Notes under the pieces: model-generated
Seen by the model: the letters and a program-made list of their open reading frames with translations, nothing else
The model's database searches: none
Told to the model about the DNA's origin: nothing
Source of the DNA: Lepidurus packardi
Taxonomy: Eukaryota > Arthropoda > Branchiopoda > Notostraca > Triopsidae
Reading direction: 5' to 3'
Length of the DNA stretch: 64,000 nucleotides
NCBI GenBank assembly: GCA_023053545.1
Contig: JAKZAN010000006.1
Location: 12,097,412-12,161,411 of the forward strand
Part shown: positions 11,105-19,830 of the stretch, piece by piece
How positions within the stretch are numbered: the stretch's first letter is position 1
Layout: each line of letters starts with the position of its first letter
Translations under genes and position numbers: made by a program

Positions 11105-11875
11105 CTAGGTTACGTAGGTGTCTCGAGACTCAGCAATCCAAATTGATGCATTCTCCTGGCTACTCGAAGCGTCTTCCGCTGAGAAAGTGGGAGAGGTAAT
11201 AGCTGTATTTTCGGAATCAGTGGATAATTCATCATTGACATCTCGTCGCTCACATAAACCCAGGAAAAAATCAAACGGCGGACACTTATCTGCAGGGATG
11301 TTATCAAGACCGACTTTCTCGAGACCGCGACAAGACCGAGACCAGAAAAAGTTCCCGAGACCGAGACAATACCAAGACCGCAAGTTTCAAGACCAAGACC
11401 AAGACAATACCGATCAAAAACCATCGAGACCAAAGACCGGTCTCGAGACCAAGACCGGTCTCGAAATTCTAATCTGTGTTGCACTTGTTTCGGACAAGAA
11501 AAAACAAAAGATTTTTAGCCTTAAAGTTATTATATTAGTAATTGTAACGGAATGAAGGAACAGCGTTGTGGTCTTGTGCAGGAAAAACGTTGCACGTGTA
11601 TTGCTCACAGGAAACTCGGTTACAACCATACGAGACTTTGACATTGACTTGACTGGCGCTCAGGTACACCAAAAGCCCCTTCGCGAGCACGTGCAGCCGG
11701 GGGCGATCTAGGGCCCGTCGCACAACCATATTCCTTCTTTCGTATTCTCCTGTTCCATCCGGAACAGTAATTATTAAAACATTATCAACATTTCGTGTCG
11801 TCCTCGATAACTACGTTCACTATGAGTTTTACCTAACTAACTACTATGAGTTTTATTAGCACAAATATTACTATT

Positions 11876-12080
11876 TTACTTATTTACCGATGCAATCATT
11901 AACATTGATAAAGTTCCGTCAGACATTTGAGCTCTGTTTGGTCTCATCAATAATCCGCTTCTGCTAAATATTCTTTCAACTGGGGCAGATGTCGCAGGAA
12001 CGGAATAAACTCTCTCGAACATAGGCTTAAGCGCTGGGGTTTCCTTCACTGCAGTCTCAAGATCTGACGTGAAAATAGCT
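11876..12080 (-). pseudogene. hAT transposase C-terminal dimerisation domain fragment
   Basis: A minus-strand frame ending at TAA (11876-11878) contains VYSVPATSAPVERIFSRSGL followed by RPNRAQMSDGTL, the standard hAT C-terminal dimerisation signature, including the acidic residue of the catalytic triad in APVER. It starts without a full catalytic domain: the first and second Asp regions are absent from the element, so this is a leftover after internal deletion. An upstream hairpin (12077-12111) lies where the deleted part would join. Confidence 0.8.
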
Positions 12081-12111
12081 ATGCCGTGAAAATAGCTTTC
12101 ACGGCATAGCT
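12077..12111. repeat. Perfect 15-bp stem hairpin inside the hAT element
   Basis: AGCTATGCCGTGAAA, a 5-nt loop, then its exact inverse. Function unknown; it may mark a deletion junction. Confidence 0.8.
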
Positions 12112-12417
12112 CTAAATCCGTTCAAAATGAACACCCCGTTTGAAGTCGTAGGATTAGAAAGGTAGAAAGGGCCACTTTGGCCTTGCAAAACGGAACTAAA
12201 TTATTTTGAAATTACAGTGAGTTCCGCTTACATAAAAATTTCACTCATCGTTTAAAATCGAGACCAAGACATCGATACCAAGACCAAGACCGGGTAATTT
12301 TTTTAAGACCAAGACCGACACTAAGATCAGAAAAAAAAAATCGAAACAAGACCGAGACCTACCTGGCCTCGAGAACGGTCTTAAGAGCAAGACCGGGTCT
12401 CGAGAACACAACCCTGC

Positions 12418-13177
12418 TTATCTGCAAGAACATTGCTTCAACAATTCGGCAGCACCCAACTGTCCGTCACTGTACTTTACAAATAGCTGCTCCAACTTCG
12501 CATCTACCTCCTGCTGGTGCTTCTTCTGAACCCTCGATAGGCGGTCTTCTGTAATCAGCTGCACGCTAATTTTGACGATCTCTGCCTCCCTTTTCAGTAG
12601 CTTGAGGAGCATGTAAAGGTTGAGACCCTTCTTTTGTGCTTTCCGATTAAGCCTAGCGTGCCAAGATTCGAGGTCGTTGTTTGTCCTGATGGCACGGCCG
12701 AACGCCGACAGGGACTGCGGTGGCCAGATCGTGGAATCGACCCAGGTACGTTTTACATACTGACAAACTTGACCAACAAGCGAATTCTCATTTTGTCTCG
12801 TTAGACTATCCAGGGCGGGAGGGATGTGCTCTGCCGGCAAGAACTGGAGGGCTAGTATCATCCTAAATGATAGGAGTATTAGTATGTATATAGTGAAGAT
12901 TTCGACATAACGACATTACCGGCAAAAGCTGTGGATCGTTTCTTCGTTCCTGTACTGTCGTTGGAGTCCTACTTCCTGGATCTTTTGATATAACACTTGG
13001 CTCCAGTGGAACGAGCAGCCGCGCAGAGTCACGTGTAGCATACCGAACTTCGCTGTTTGCCAAATGGCTGCTTCGAAATCCATTACTATGTTTGAAACAC
13101 GTGGCAAGTGCGGACAGCGGCGGACTATGGCTAGTAAGACATCTTTGTAATCCTGCACCGTTTTGCCAGACATCAAG
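12418..13177 (-). CDS. Mutator-like (MULE) transposase gene, C-terminal exons
   Basis: Two minus-strand exons, 13177-12920 and 12862-12418, joined by a 57-nt GT..AG intron (12863-12919) that keeps frame across SFCR/MILALQFLP. Visible MULE signatures are LMSGKTVQDYKDVLL, the second catalytic Asp in IVMDFEAAI, the Cys-His box GCSFHWSQVLYQK, and the third acidic residue in TNNDLESWHARLNRK. The first catalytic Asp and the DNA-binding N-terminus are missing; upstream the frame passes an apparent acceptor (CTTCAG before 13177) into the tandem array. It may be a truncated element or a gene whose 5' end was replaced. The stop TAA overlaps the target duplication of the hAT element at 12417-12424. No inverted repeats of its own were found. 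Confidence 0.75.
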
Positions 13178-13235
13178 CTGAAGTATCAAGCTAATGTATC
13201 GGATCAAGCTAATGTATCGGATATAGGTGTAATTT

Positions 13236-13433
13236 CTACCTTTCTGCTAACAAATCCGGGGAAACGGAACCATTTCGTTGTCCCTGATCTGCCGCTGACT
13301 CCTGTATGCCTATTAACATGCCTGAAACGATAGTTTCTTCCTCTTCGGGTGGTAATATCACCACAGGAGTGACGTGACTGCTTAGTTCACTAGCGAATCC
13401 TTGGAGGGCTGACCCCTCCCTTGTTCCACTCAT
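13236..13433 (-). CDS. 65-codon exon/ORF, array copy 1
   Basis: ATG at 13433, reading MSGTREGSALQGFASELSSH, a Pro-Glu stretch PPEEEETIV, and ending SPDLLAE/R at a possible splice donor (AG/GTAGAA). The predicted protein is acidic and unlikely to fold alone. It could be a 5' exon spliced to the MULE exon starting at 13177, since the donor phase would keep the frame; that is inference. It differs from copies 2 and 3 at F/L, P/L and V/G positions, and none has a stop. I do not recognise a domain. Confidence 0.45.
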   Translation of the reverse strand: MSGTREGSALQGFASELSSHVTPVVILPPEEEETIVSGMLIGIQESAADQGQRNGSVSPDLLAER

Positions 13434-14033
13434 GATCTGGAATGAATTGTCATGGTTATATTAGCGTTGGTATTTTGTCATGGCAAAAACATGATATGAA
13501 CATGAGATGACCCTAATTCTGCGACGGCGTTTGCAATGATCCATTTCTCCATGGCTTTCAATGATGTAATTTCCTATTGTGGATTTTTTGTGACTCATTC
13601 ATGATCTCTTTGCACAGTGAAAATTGTCTCCTGTCTGTTCATGCTTCATTATTTCATGTAAGATTTTTCAATACCTGTTTCTGTCCTTTTATGTTATTAT
13701 TTTTATATAGAATATTACGTTATATAATAAATATCTACAAATCTCTGAGCGACGAAACTATTATATCCATCTCCAATACGATAGTACACCAATATTTGCT
13801 AAATAAAACACGAAAGTCTGCTGGGCACAATTATAAGTACAATTCTATGGGCTACGGAATTGCATATAGAAGAAAGTCTGATATTGATTGGTTATTTTAT
13901 TACAGAAGGCTATAGTTTGGAGAGAAGCTGTAATATTGCATCGAAACAGTTGGACAACGTGGTAAAAATCGACCCGGCAGTAGAACTGCAGTTAATGTAT
14001 CGCTAATTAGTGTATCGGATATAGGTGTAATTT

Positions 14034-14231
14034 CTACCTTTCTGCTAACAAATCCGGGGAAACGGAACCATTTCGTTGTCCCTGATCTGCCGCTGACTCC
14101 TGTATGCCTATTAACATGCCTGAAACGATAGTTTCTTCCTCTTCGGGTGGTAATATCCCCACAAGAGTGACGTGACTGCTTAGTTCACTAGCCAATCCTT
14201 GGAGGGCTGACCCCTCCCTTGTTCCACTCAT
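14034..14231 (-). CDS. 65-codon exon/ORF, array copy 2
   Basis: Second copy of the ORF at 13236-13433, with LASELSSHVTLVGILPP in place of FASELSSHVTPVVILPP. It has the same start and the same putative donor but no MULE exon directly downstream, so if it is spliced it would have to skip past copy 1. Identical in protein to copy 3. Confidence 0.35.
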   Translation of the reverse strand: MSGTREGSALQGLASELSSHVTLVGILPPEEEETIVSGMLIGIQESAADQGQRNGSVSPDLLAER

Positions 14232-14499
14232 GATCTGGAATGAATTGTCATGGTTATATTAGCGTTGGTATTTTGTCATGGCAAAAACATGATATGAACA
14301 TGAGATGACCCTAATTCTGCGACGGCGTTTGCAATGATGCATTTCTCCATGGCTTTCAATGATGTAATTTCCTATTGTGGATTTTTTGTGACTCATTCAT
14401 GATCTCTTTGCACAGTGAAAATTGTCTCCTGTCTGTTCATGCTTCATTATTTCATGTAAGATTTTTCAATACCTGTTTCTGTCCTTTTATGTTATTATT

Positions 14500-14796
14500 G
14501 TCACGGATGGTTTTTTCAATGCTGTATTTCTTTGCTTGGTCTAAAACCCAACTGCCTCGTCTGTACATTGGCGTATCTTTTTATACCACTTCCATGAACA
14601 AAAATGCTTCCTTCAACCTTGGTCCTCTGACCTCGACTAACTAAGAATGCAATTAAGTCAACCTTGGTCCTCTGACCTCGACCTTCTCTTAAGAGTCTTC
14701 CACTAACTAAGAATGCAACTAAGAATGTAATGAAGGCCTCTAAGAATAACACTAAGAATCTAAAGAAGGCTAAGTCTAGAAAAGGTCATCCGCAAC
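14500..14796. mobile_element. 297-bp MITE-like insert, copy 1
   Basis: Starts GTCACGGATGG and ends ...TCATCCGCAAC, an imperfect inverted pair, with direct ATTATT on both sides (14494-14499, 14797-14802). It is absent from array unit 1, where the undisturbed target is visible. Internally it repeats TCAACCTTGGTCCTCTGACC and CTAACTAAGAATGCAA. The superfamily is not clear from ends this degenerate. Confidence 0.7.
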
Positions 14797-15134
14797 ATTA
14801 TTTTTATATAGAATATTACGTTATATAATAAATATCTACAAATCTCTGAGCGACGAAACTATTATATCCATCTCCAATACGATAGTACACCAATATTTGC
14901 TAAATAAAACACGAAAGTCTGCTGGGCACAATTATAAGTACAATTCTATGGGCTATGGAATTGCATATAGAAGAAAGTCTGATATTGATTGGTTATTTTA
15001 TTACAGAAGGCTATAGTTTGGAGAGAAGCTGTAATATTGCATCGAAACAGTTGGACAACGTGGTAAAAATCGACCCGGCAGTAGAACTGCAGTTAATGTA
15101 TCGCTAATTAGTGTATCGGATATAGGTGTAATTT

Positions 15135-15332
15135 CTACCTTTCTGCTAACAAATCCGGGGAAACGGAACCATTTCGTTGTCCCTGATCTGCCGCTGACTC
15201 CTGTATGCCTATTAACATGCCTGAAACGATAGTTTCTTCCTCTTCGGGTGGTAATATCCCCACAAGAGTGACGTGACTGCTTAGTTCACTAGCCAATCCT
15301 TGGAGGGCTGACCCCTCCCTTGTTCCACTCAT
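15135..15332 (-). CDS. 65-codon exon/ORF, array copy 3
   Basis: Third copy, identical in translation to copy 2 (14034-14231). Open, with the same putative donor. Located at the outer end of the array. Confidence 0.35.
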   Translation of the reverse strand: MSGTREGSALQGLASELSSHVTLVGILPPEEEETIVSGMLIGIQESAADQGQRNGSVSPDLLAER

Positions 15333-15600
15333 GATCTGGAATGAATTGTCATGGTTATGTTAGCGTTGGTATTTTGTCATGGCAAAAACATGATATGAAC
15401 ATGAGATGACCCTAATTCTGCGACGGCATTTGCAATGATGCATTTCTCCATGGCTTTCAATGATGTAATTTCCTATTGTGGATTTTTTGTGACTCATTCA
15501 TGATCTCTTTGCACAGTGAAAATTGTCTCCTGTCTGTTCATGCTTCATTATTTCATGTAAGATTTTTCAATACCTGTTTCTGTCCTTTTATGTTATTATT

Positions 15601-15897
15601 GTCACGGATGGTTTTTTCAATGCTGTATTTCTTTGCTTGGTCTAAAACCCAACTGCCTCGTCTGTACATTGGCGTATCTTTTTATACCACTTCCATGAAC
15701 AAAAATGCTTCCTTCAACCTTGGTCCTCTGACCTCGACTAACTAAGAATGCAATTAAGTCAACCTTGGTCCTCTGACCTCGACCTTCTCTTAAGAGTCTT
15801 CCACTAACTAAGAATGCAACTAAGAATGTAATGAAGGCCTCTAAGAATAACACTAAGAATCTAAAGAAGGCTAAGTCTAGAAAAGGTCATCCGCAAC
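15601..15897. mobile_element. 297-bp MITE-like insert, copy 2
   Basis: Same sequence and same position in the unit as 14500-14796, exactly 1101 bp further on. It was therefore copied with the unit and not inserted independently. Confidence 0.7.
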
Positions 15898-16447
15898 ATT
15901 ATTTTTATATAGAATATTACGTTATATAATAAATATCTACAAATCTCTGAGCGACGAAACTATTATATCCATCTCCAATACGATAGTACACCAATATTTG
16001 CTAAATAAAACACGAAAGTCTGCTGGGCACAATTATAAGTACAATTCTATGGGCTATGGAATTGCATATAGAAGAAAGTCTGATATTGATTGGTTATTTT
16101 ATTACAGAAGGCTATAGTTTGGAGAGAAGCTGTAATATTGCATCGAAACAGTTGGACAACGTGGTAAAAATCGACCCGGCAGTAGAACTGCAGTGATAAT
16201 TTGGCGCCAATAACTAAAATCAGGGCAACAAACATCCTGTGTGGTAATAATACTGTGATGGCCGAGACGAAAGTCACGATATGCAGTACTGCGTATTCAC
16301 GATGCGACGTGAAATTCAACAACCATGTGAAATTGTGCATTTTGTGACATTACTTCGTTCATTGACATCTGTGCCAAAACAAGTGATGATAATAAGCGTC
16401 ATACCAAGTCCTTGAAAATTGGATTCTATAATGCGGCTGATTCTGTT

Positions 16448-16556
16448 GCGACCCAAGTTCGATATCTGCCCGAGTTCGAGCTCGGGCAGCCCAAGTTCGT
16501 ACTTGGGTAGACACTGAACTTGGGATGCGAGGCATCTGCCCAAGTTCGATGCTTAA
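16448..16556. repeat. Cluster of CCCAAGTTCG / CCCGAGTTCG hairpins
   Basis: Contains CTGCCCGAG...CTCGGGCAG and CCCAAGT...ACTTGGG inverted pairs plus further single motifs. Related to the palindrome at 17635-17697. Not coding. Confidence 0.7.
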
Positions 16557-17119
16557 AAGTATGAACTTTATATTTGACGTGACACATTTTGCAGAGGCGT
16601 GGCATTTTCCAAAAGAAGGGTGTAGCTTTGGGTGTGACTTTATCTACTTGCAAACATGATCCGTTGGAGTCGCTGTTAATTGTATTTTCTCTCCAGTATA
16701 AAGCTTATTAAAATTGTTATTCTTTCTTTATTCAATCCGTGAACAAAAATATAAACAAATGGTATCTCTTTTAACGGAAAAGATTTAGTGAACTTATGTG
16801 AAGTTACTTAACTTAGACGGACACAGATTCATTTAAAATCTATTTTGTATTTATATATTTCATAGAAATCGAAGGATGCTTAAAACTTCTCATTCGACAT
16901 CCAAACATAGACCTTCGTTGTGTCAAATCTCCTACTTTCTATTCAAGTTTGTACTTGTGAATGTAACCCTTTCTTAGTGATTACACCGTTGCGTTTCATG
17001 TATTGTTCATGCAGTTAAAATAGTGAATAAAGTGTTAATAAATTTTTTTGTTGTTGTTAAGAAAAGGAGACCGCGTTGCTCGGTCTCTTTGTATTCGCGT
17101 ATTAAATAAAATCGATACA
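16557..17119. other. AT-rich sequence without a gene
   Basis: No domain-like ORF or transposon end seen. Confidence 0.5.
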
Positions 17120-17900
17120 TATGATAGAATAATAAACTTGATGAAATTAATTAACTGGTTTCTTTTTGTTCTGAAAATGCGATGGAAAAAGTGCTCTCTC
17201 TACATAATACTGAACTTGAGCTACCCAGCATAAATTCGAACTATTGGGTAAACATATAGCTCAAGAATTTCCCATAAGCGTCATGTTTTGAGAGAGTTTT
17301 TATAAGATTTAATAGCACACTTAACCTGTTGATGTAATAAATTAAGTGGTTTATCTTTGTTCTGTGAACATGCTATGAGAAGGGTCTTTTTCTACACAAT
17401 ACCGAACTCGGGTTCCCAAAACTTAGAACTCTATCGGTAATAGCCCTATATTGTTCAAGAATTGAGACAATATTGTAAAATTTGATTGAATAAAAATCTT
17501 GCTTATGATTTTGAAAAGTTTGAGAGACCTTTCGTAAAATTGTATAAAATAATAAGCTTGTCGATGTAATAAATTAAGTGGTTTCTCTTTTTGTCGTGAA
17601 CTAGCTGTGAATAGTCCTTTCTCTACGCAATACTGAACTTGGGCTCCCCAAGTTCGAACTCGGGTAACCCGAGTTCGAACTCGGGGAGCCCAAGTTCAAG
17701 AAATCCCCATAAGCGTCCTATTTTGAGAGAGTTTGTATAAGATTTAATAGCACACTTAACCTGTTGATGTAATAAATTAAGTGGTTTATCTTTGTGCTGT
17801 GAACATGCTATGAGAAAGGGCTTTTTCTACACAATACCGAACTCAGGTTCCCAACTTTGAACTCTATCGGTTGCCCTATGTTCAAGAATTGCCTGCAAAT
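17120..17900. repeat. Four-unit repeat with two-unit higher order (period about 435 bp)
   Basis: Units begin near TTAA(G/C)TGGTTTCTCTTT/ATCTTTG at about 17150, 17343, 17575 and 17787. Unit 1 resembles unit 3 (CCCATAAGCGTC, TTTAATAGCACACTTAACC) and unit 2 resembles unit 4 (GAACTC.GGTTCCCAA, GAACTCTATCGGT). This is a dimeric higher-order pattern, as in satellite DNA. Each unit contains a TTCGAA-type motif. Confidence 0.75.
17635..17697. repeat. 63-bp near-perfect palindrome
   Basis: Arms of about 30 bp, starting GAACTTGGGCTCCCC, pair with a single mismatch and almost no loop. It lies in repeat unit 3 and is much longer than the matching element in the other units. Confidence 0.85.
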
Positions 17901-18354
17901 GTCTTTTTTTAATATAATGGTGCAATATATACCAAATGTGTGTATATTTTCAAAAGTTTGGTTCACTCGGGTATGTTCACTAAATGGAATGCCTATATTT
18001 ATTAAAATTTTAATTGAACTTATGTAGCAGACAAAGCAAATAAATGCTTAGCATCGAAATTGAAAATATAATATTCGTATATGTGATGTAAAGGGAAGGG
18101 AAGTTAAGGGGATTCGTAAATGTGAAGAGTGCGCAGTGCATTTAAGGACAAGGATTTCCCCTATTGGTCGGAATATAACAATATAAGTACAGTCTATATA
18201 TTCAATATAAGTACTTGGGATGACCGTGTGCCCCTCCACTTCTCATTTTACTGTGGTCTTACTAAGAGCGCGAAGCTTGTTTACCATGGAAGGTATATCC
18301 TCCCATCTCCTGTGAAGGCGTTTGCTACCAATTTCGTTTTTTCTTTTCTTACAG

Positions 18355-18678
18355 GAAAATGCAATTTAATTGATAATTGTGAAGAGTGTCTTGGTGATGG
18401 CGACTGTGCCTTCATGGTTGGACCCAACGACGGGGACATCGTCTGTTTCAACGAAGATACGGGGCACCCGCTGGCACCCTACTATGCTCGTATTGAGCAT
18501 TGCGGTAGTAATACATTTTCTTTTAATAGAATATGCTGAATTCGATTATTTAGATGAAAGTACCTACATTCGAGTGGCTACAAGCCTCGTCGTTCTTGCA
18601 GTTTGTGTAATTTGCGTACTTGGAGTTATGGTTTACTGGTACGCTCTGAAATGCTTTAATTACAAAACTTTATCCTAA
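18355..18678 (+). CDS. PSI-like domain plus transmembrane segment, 3' part of a membrane protein gene
   Basis: The exon after a clear acceptor (TTCTTACAG, 18354) encodes GKCNLIDNCEECLGDGDCAF...VCFNEDTG...EHC, a Cys pattern like a PSI/plexin repeat. A frame change then leads to SLVVLAVCVICVLGVMVYW, a strong single-pass membrane helix, with the short tail ALKCFNYKTLS before TAA. Joining at GT (18505) to AG (18529) restores frame but implies a 25-nt intron, far shorter than usual; an indel in a decayed gene is the alternative. Type I topology would put the PSI outside the cell and a 12-residue tail inside. Upstream exons are probably needed; the preceding open frame (18129 on) does not look conserved. 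Likely a host gene or a recent fragment of one. Confidence 0.55.
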
Positions 18679-19211
18679 TGATTTGTCGTTATAGTAAACG
18701 ACGGCGTAATCGACGGAATGAAATAGTATAGGAAAATGCTTTTGATCCTCTTCATGCTTTTGTGTTTCCGGTTTTTGTAATCCAGTTTACGATTTGTAGT
18801 TTAATCGGACATTGTATGCTTTTGATTTTTTCAATGGTTTTTATTGTGCTTTTATCATATTTTGTGATTTTTTTTCAATTTTTATGTCTAAAAACTTTGA
18901 ATACATAAGTTAACCTTGTTTTTATCTATCTTGTCTGTTCGGTGAAATGTTTTAACAATTTACGCAGCTCCTTTTCCGAAATAAATTTTCCGTTTTTTTA
19001 CTCTTTTCGTTACCTCCTGACAACACAAATTTTACACGTTTTCCGAAGGTTTTGCCTTCGAAAGGCTTGGAAAGATACGGTCCGAAAGGGTTGGAAAGCT
19101 ATGGTATATCGGTTCTTCCGTCCCCCAGCAACCATCGTCGCATCCCAGCACTCAACCATCGTCGTTCTGATTTGAGGTCACACAGTGCAAACATTGTCGG
19201 CTTTTCAAAAT
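18679..19211. other. Non-coding AT-rich stretch
   Basis: No feature recognised, apart from two overlapping short ORFs on the plus strand that look like shadows. Confidence 0.5.
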
Positions 19212-19796
19212 TTAGTTTTCGTCGCTGTTTCCACAAGTTCCACAAAACCAGTCTTTATCCTTGTTCTCCGCCATGTGAAAATTCGTTGCACAAAGGTAAT
19301 GAAACCATGACAAGCATCGGTTACACTGTACAGTTTTGTTTTTCGCCGGTAGACTGCATGCAGGACAGCAAAATAGCTTTTTCCCGCGCTTTTCTGCGAT
19401 GAGCTTTTTTACGGTAATCTTGGCTTGCGGTGTGAGGTACGTATATACTCGGTTAAATTGTTTGTTAACCCGCTGGTCAAGAACTCCATCCGAGATAGCC
19501 CGGGAATCTAATTTTAGATCGCTATTGTCGGCCTTTTCTAGTTTTTTAATTCCTTTGTCCAGACTCGATTCCTTCAGAAGCCACGATAACACTAAGTGCG
19601 TCTTTTCTGTAGGCAGCATGTTTTCAAACTTTAGTGGTGCGGCTCGCAATTTTCTCGACGCCGGAACCGAAGGAAGTTTAAAACTGGTCGCACGTACCGT
19701 TGTGCGATTGCCTTGTTCCTTTTGTCTTACGGCCCAATTTAGGGCAGTTGTAGCATGAGACGACTGCTGCTTCCCAGCCTTGGATTTGGAATCCAT
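19212..19796 (-). CDS. PHD-finger protein, 194 aa
   Basis: ATG at 19796. The N-terminal 70 residues are basic and Ser/Ala-rich. A middle part (THLVLSWLLKESSLDKGIKK, then FNRVYTYLTPQAKITVKKLI) has no known domain. The C-terminal 50 residues form a PHD zinc finger: CCPAC, then CNRCLSWFHYLC, then WFCGTC (C4HC3). PHD fingers usually read histone H3 tails or pack against other domains, and this type is common in arthropod repeat-derived genes. It lies just downstream of the cysteine-rich gene on the same strand. The ORF is intact and single-exon. It could be a host gene or part of an unrecognised mobile element. Confidence 0.6.
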   Translation of the reverse strand: MDSKSKAGKQQSSHATTALNWAVRQKEQGNRTTVRATSFKLPSVPASRKLRAAPLKFENMLPTEKTHLVLSWLLKESSLDKGIKKLEKADNSDLKLDSRAISDGVLDQRVNKQFNRVYTYLTPQAKITVKKLIAEKRGKKLFCCPACSLPAKNKTVQCNRCLSWFHYLCATNFHMAENKDKDWFCGTCGNSDEN

Positions 19797-19830
19797 CGCT
19801 AGCTGCCGAAAAGTAATGGTTTAGGTTAGG

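Larger units (their letters stand above)
11293..12416 (-). mobile_element. Truncated hAT element with 8-bp duplication CTTATCTG
   Basis: A 1124-bp element with ends CAGGGATGTTATC... and, inverted, CAGGGTTGTGTTCTCGAGACC. It is bracketed by CTTATCTG at 11285-11292 and 12417-12424; an 8-bp duplication is diagnostic of hAT. Both subterminal zones (11310-11470, 12250-12410) are dense in GAC CAAGACCG/GGTCTCGAGACC motifs, likely transposase-binding repeats. Only a C-terminal transposase piece remains inside, so it is non-autonomous. It lies at the stop codon of the MULE gene to its right. Confidence 0.92.
13211..16193. repeat. Tandem array of three units (798, 1101 and ~1065 bp)
   Basis: Unit starts, seen from the common AATTTCTACC, are at 13231, 14029 and 15130. 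Units 2 and 3 are nearly identical over 1101 bp, including a 297-bp insert. Unit 1 lacks the insert and shows a few more substitutions. All units end ...GTAGAACTGCAG. Each carries one minus-strand 65-codon ORF. The order of events follows: duplication, insertion into one unit, then duplication of that unit. Confidence 0.95.

Noticed and set aside
13577..15745. Plus-strand ORFs starting MWIFCDSFMISLHSENCLLS, repeated in each array unit
   Set aside because: No domain, low-quality composition, and the reading changes at the MITE insert. The minus-strand 65-codon ORF is the better candidate.
13211..16193. Tandem units as a CRISPR array
   Set aside because: Units are 0.8-1.1 kb with no short regular spacers, and the genome is eukaryotic.
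16448..17700. TTCGAACTC motifs as tRNA B boxes
   Set aside because: No A box, acceptor stem or cloverleaf can be built around them; they are hairpin repeats.
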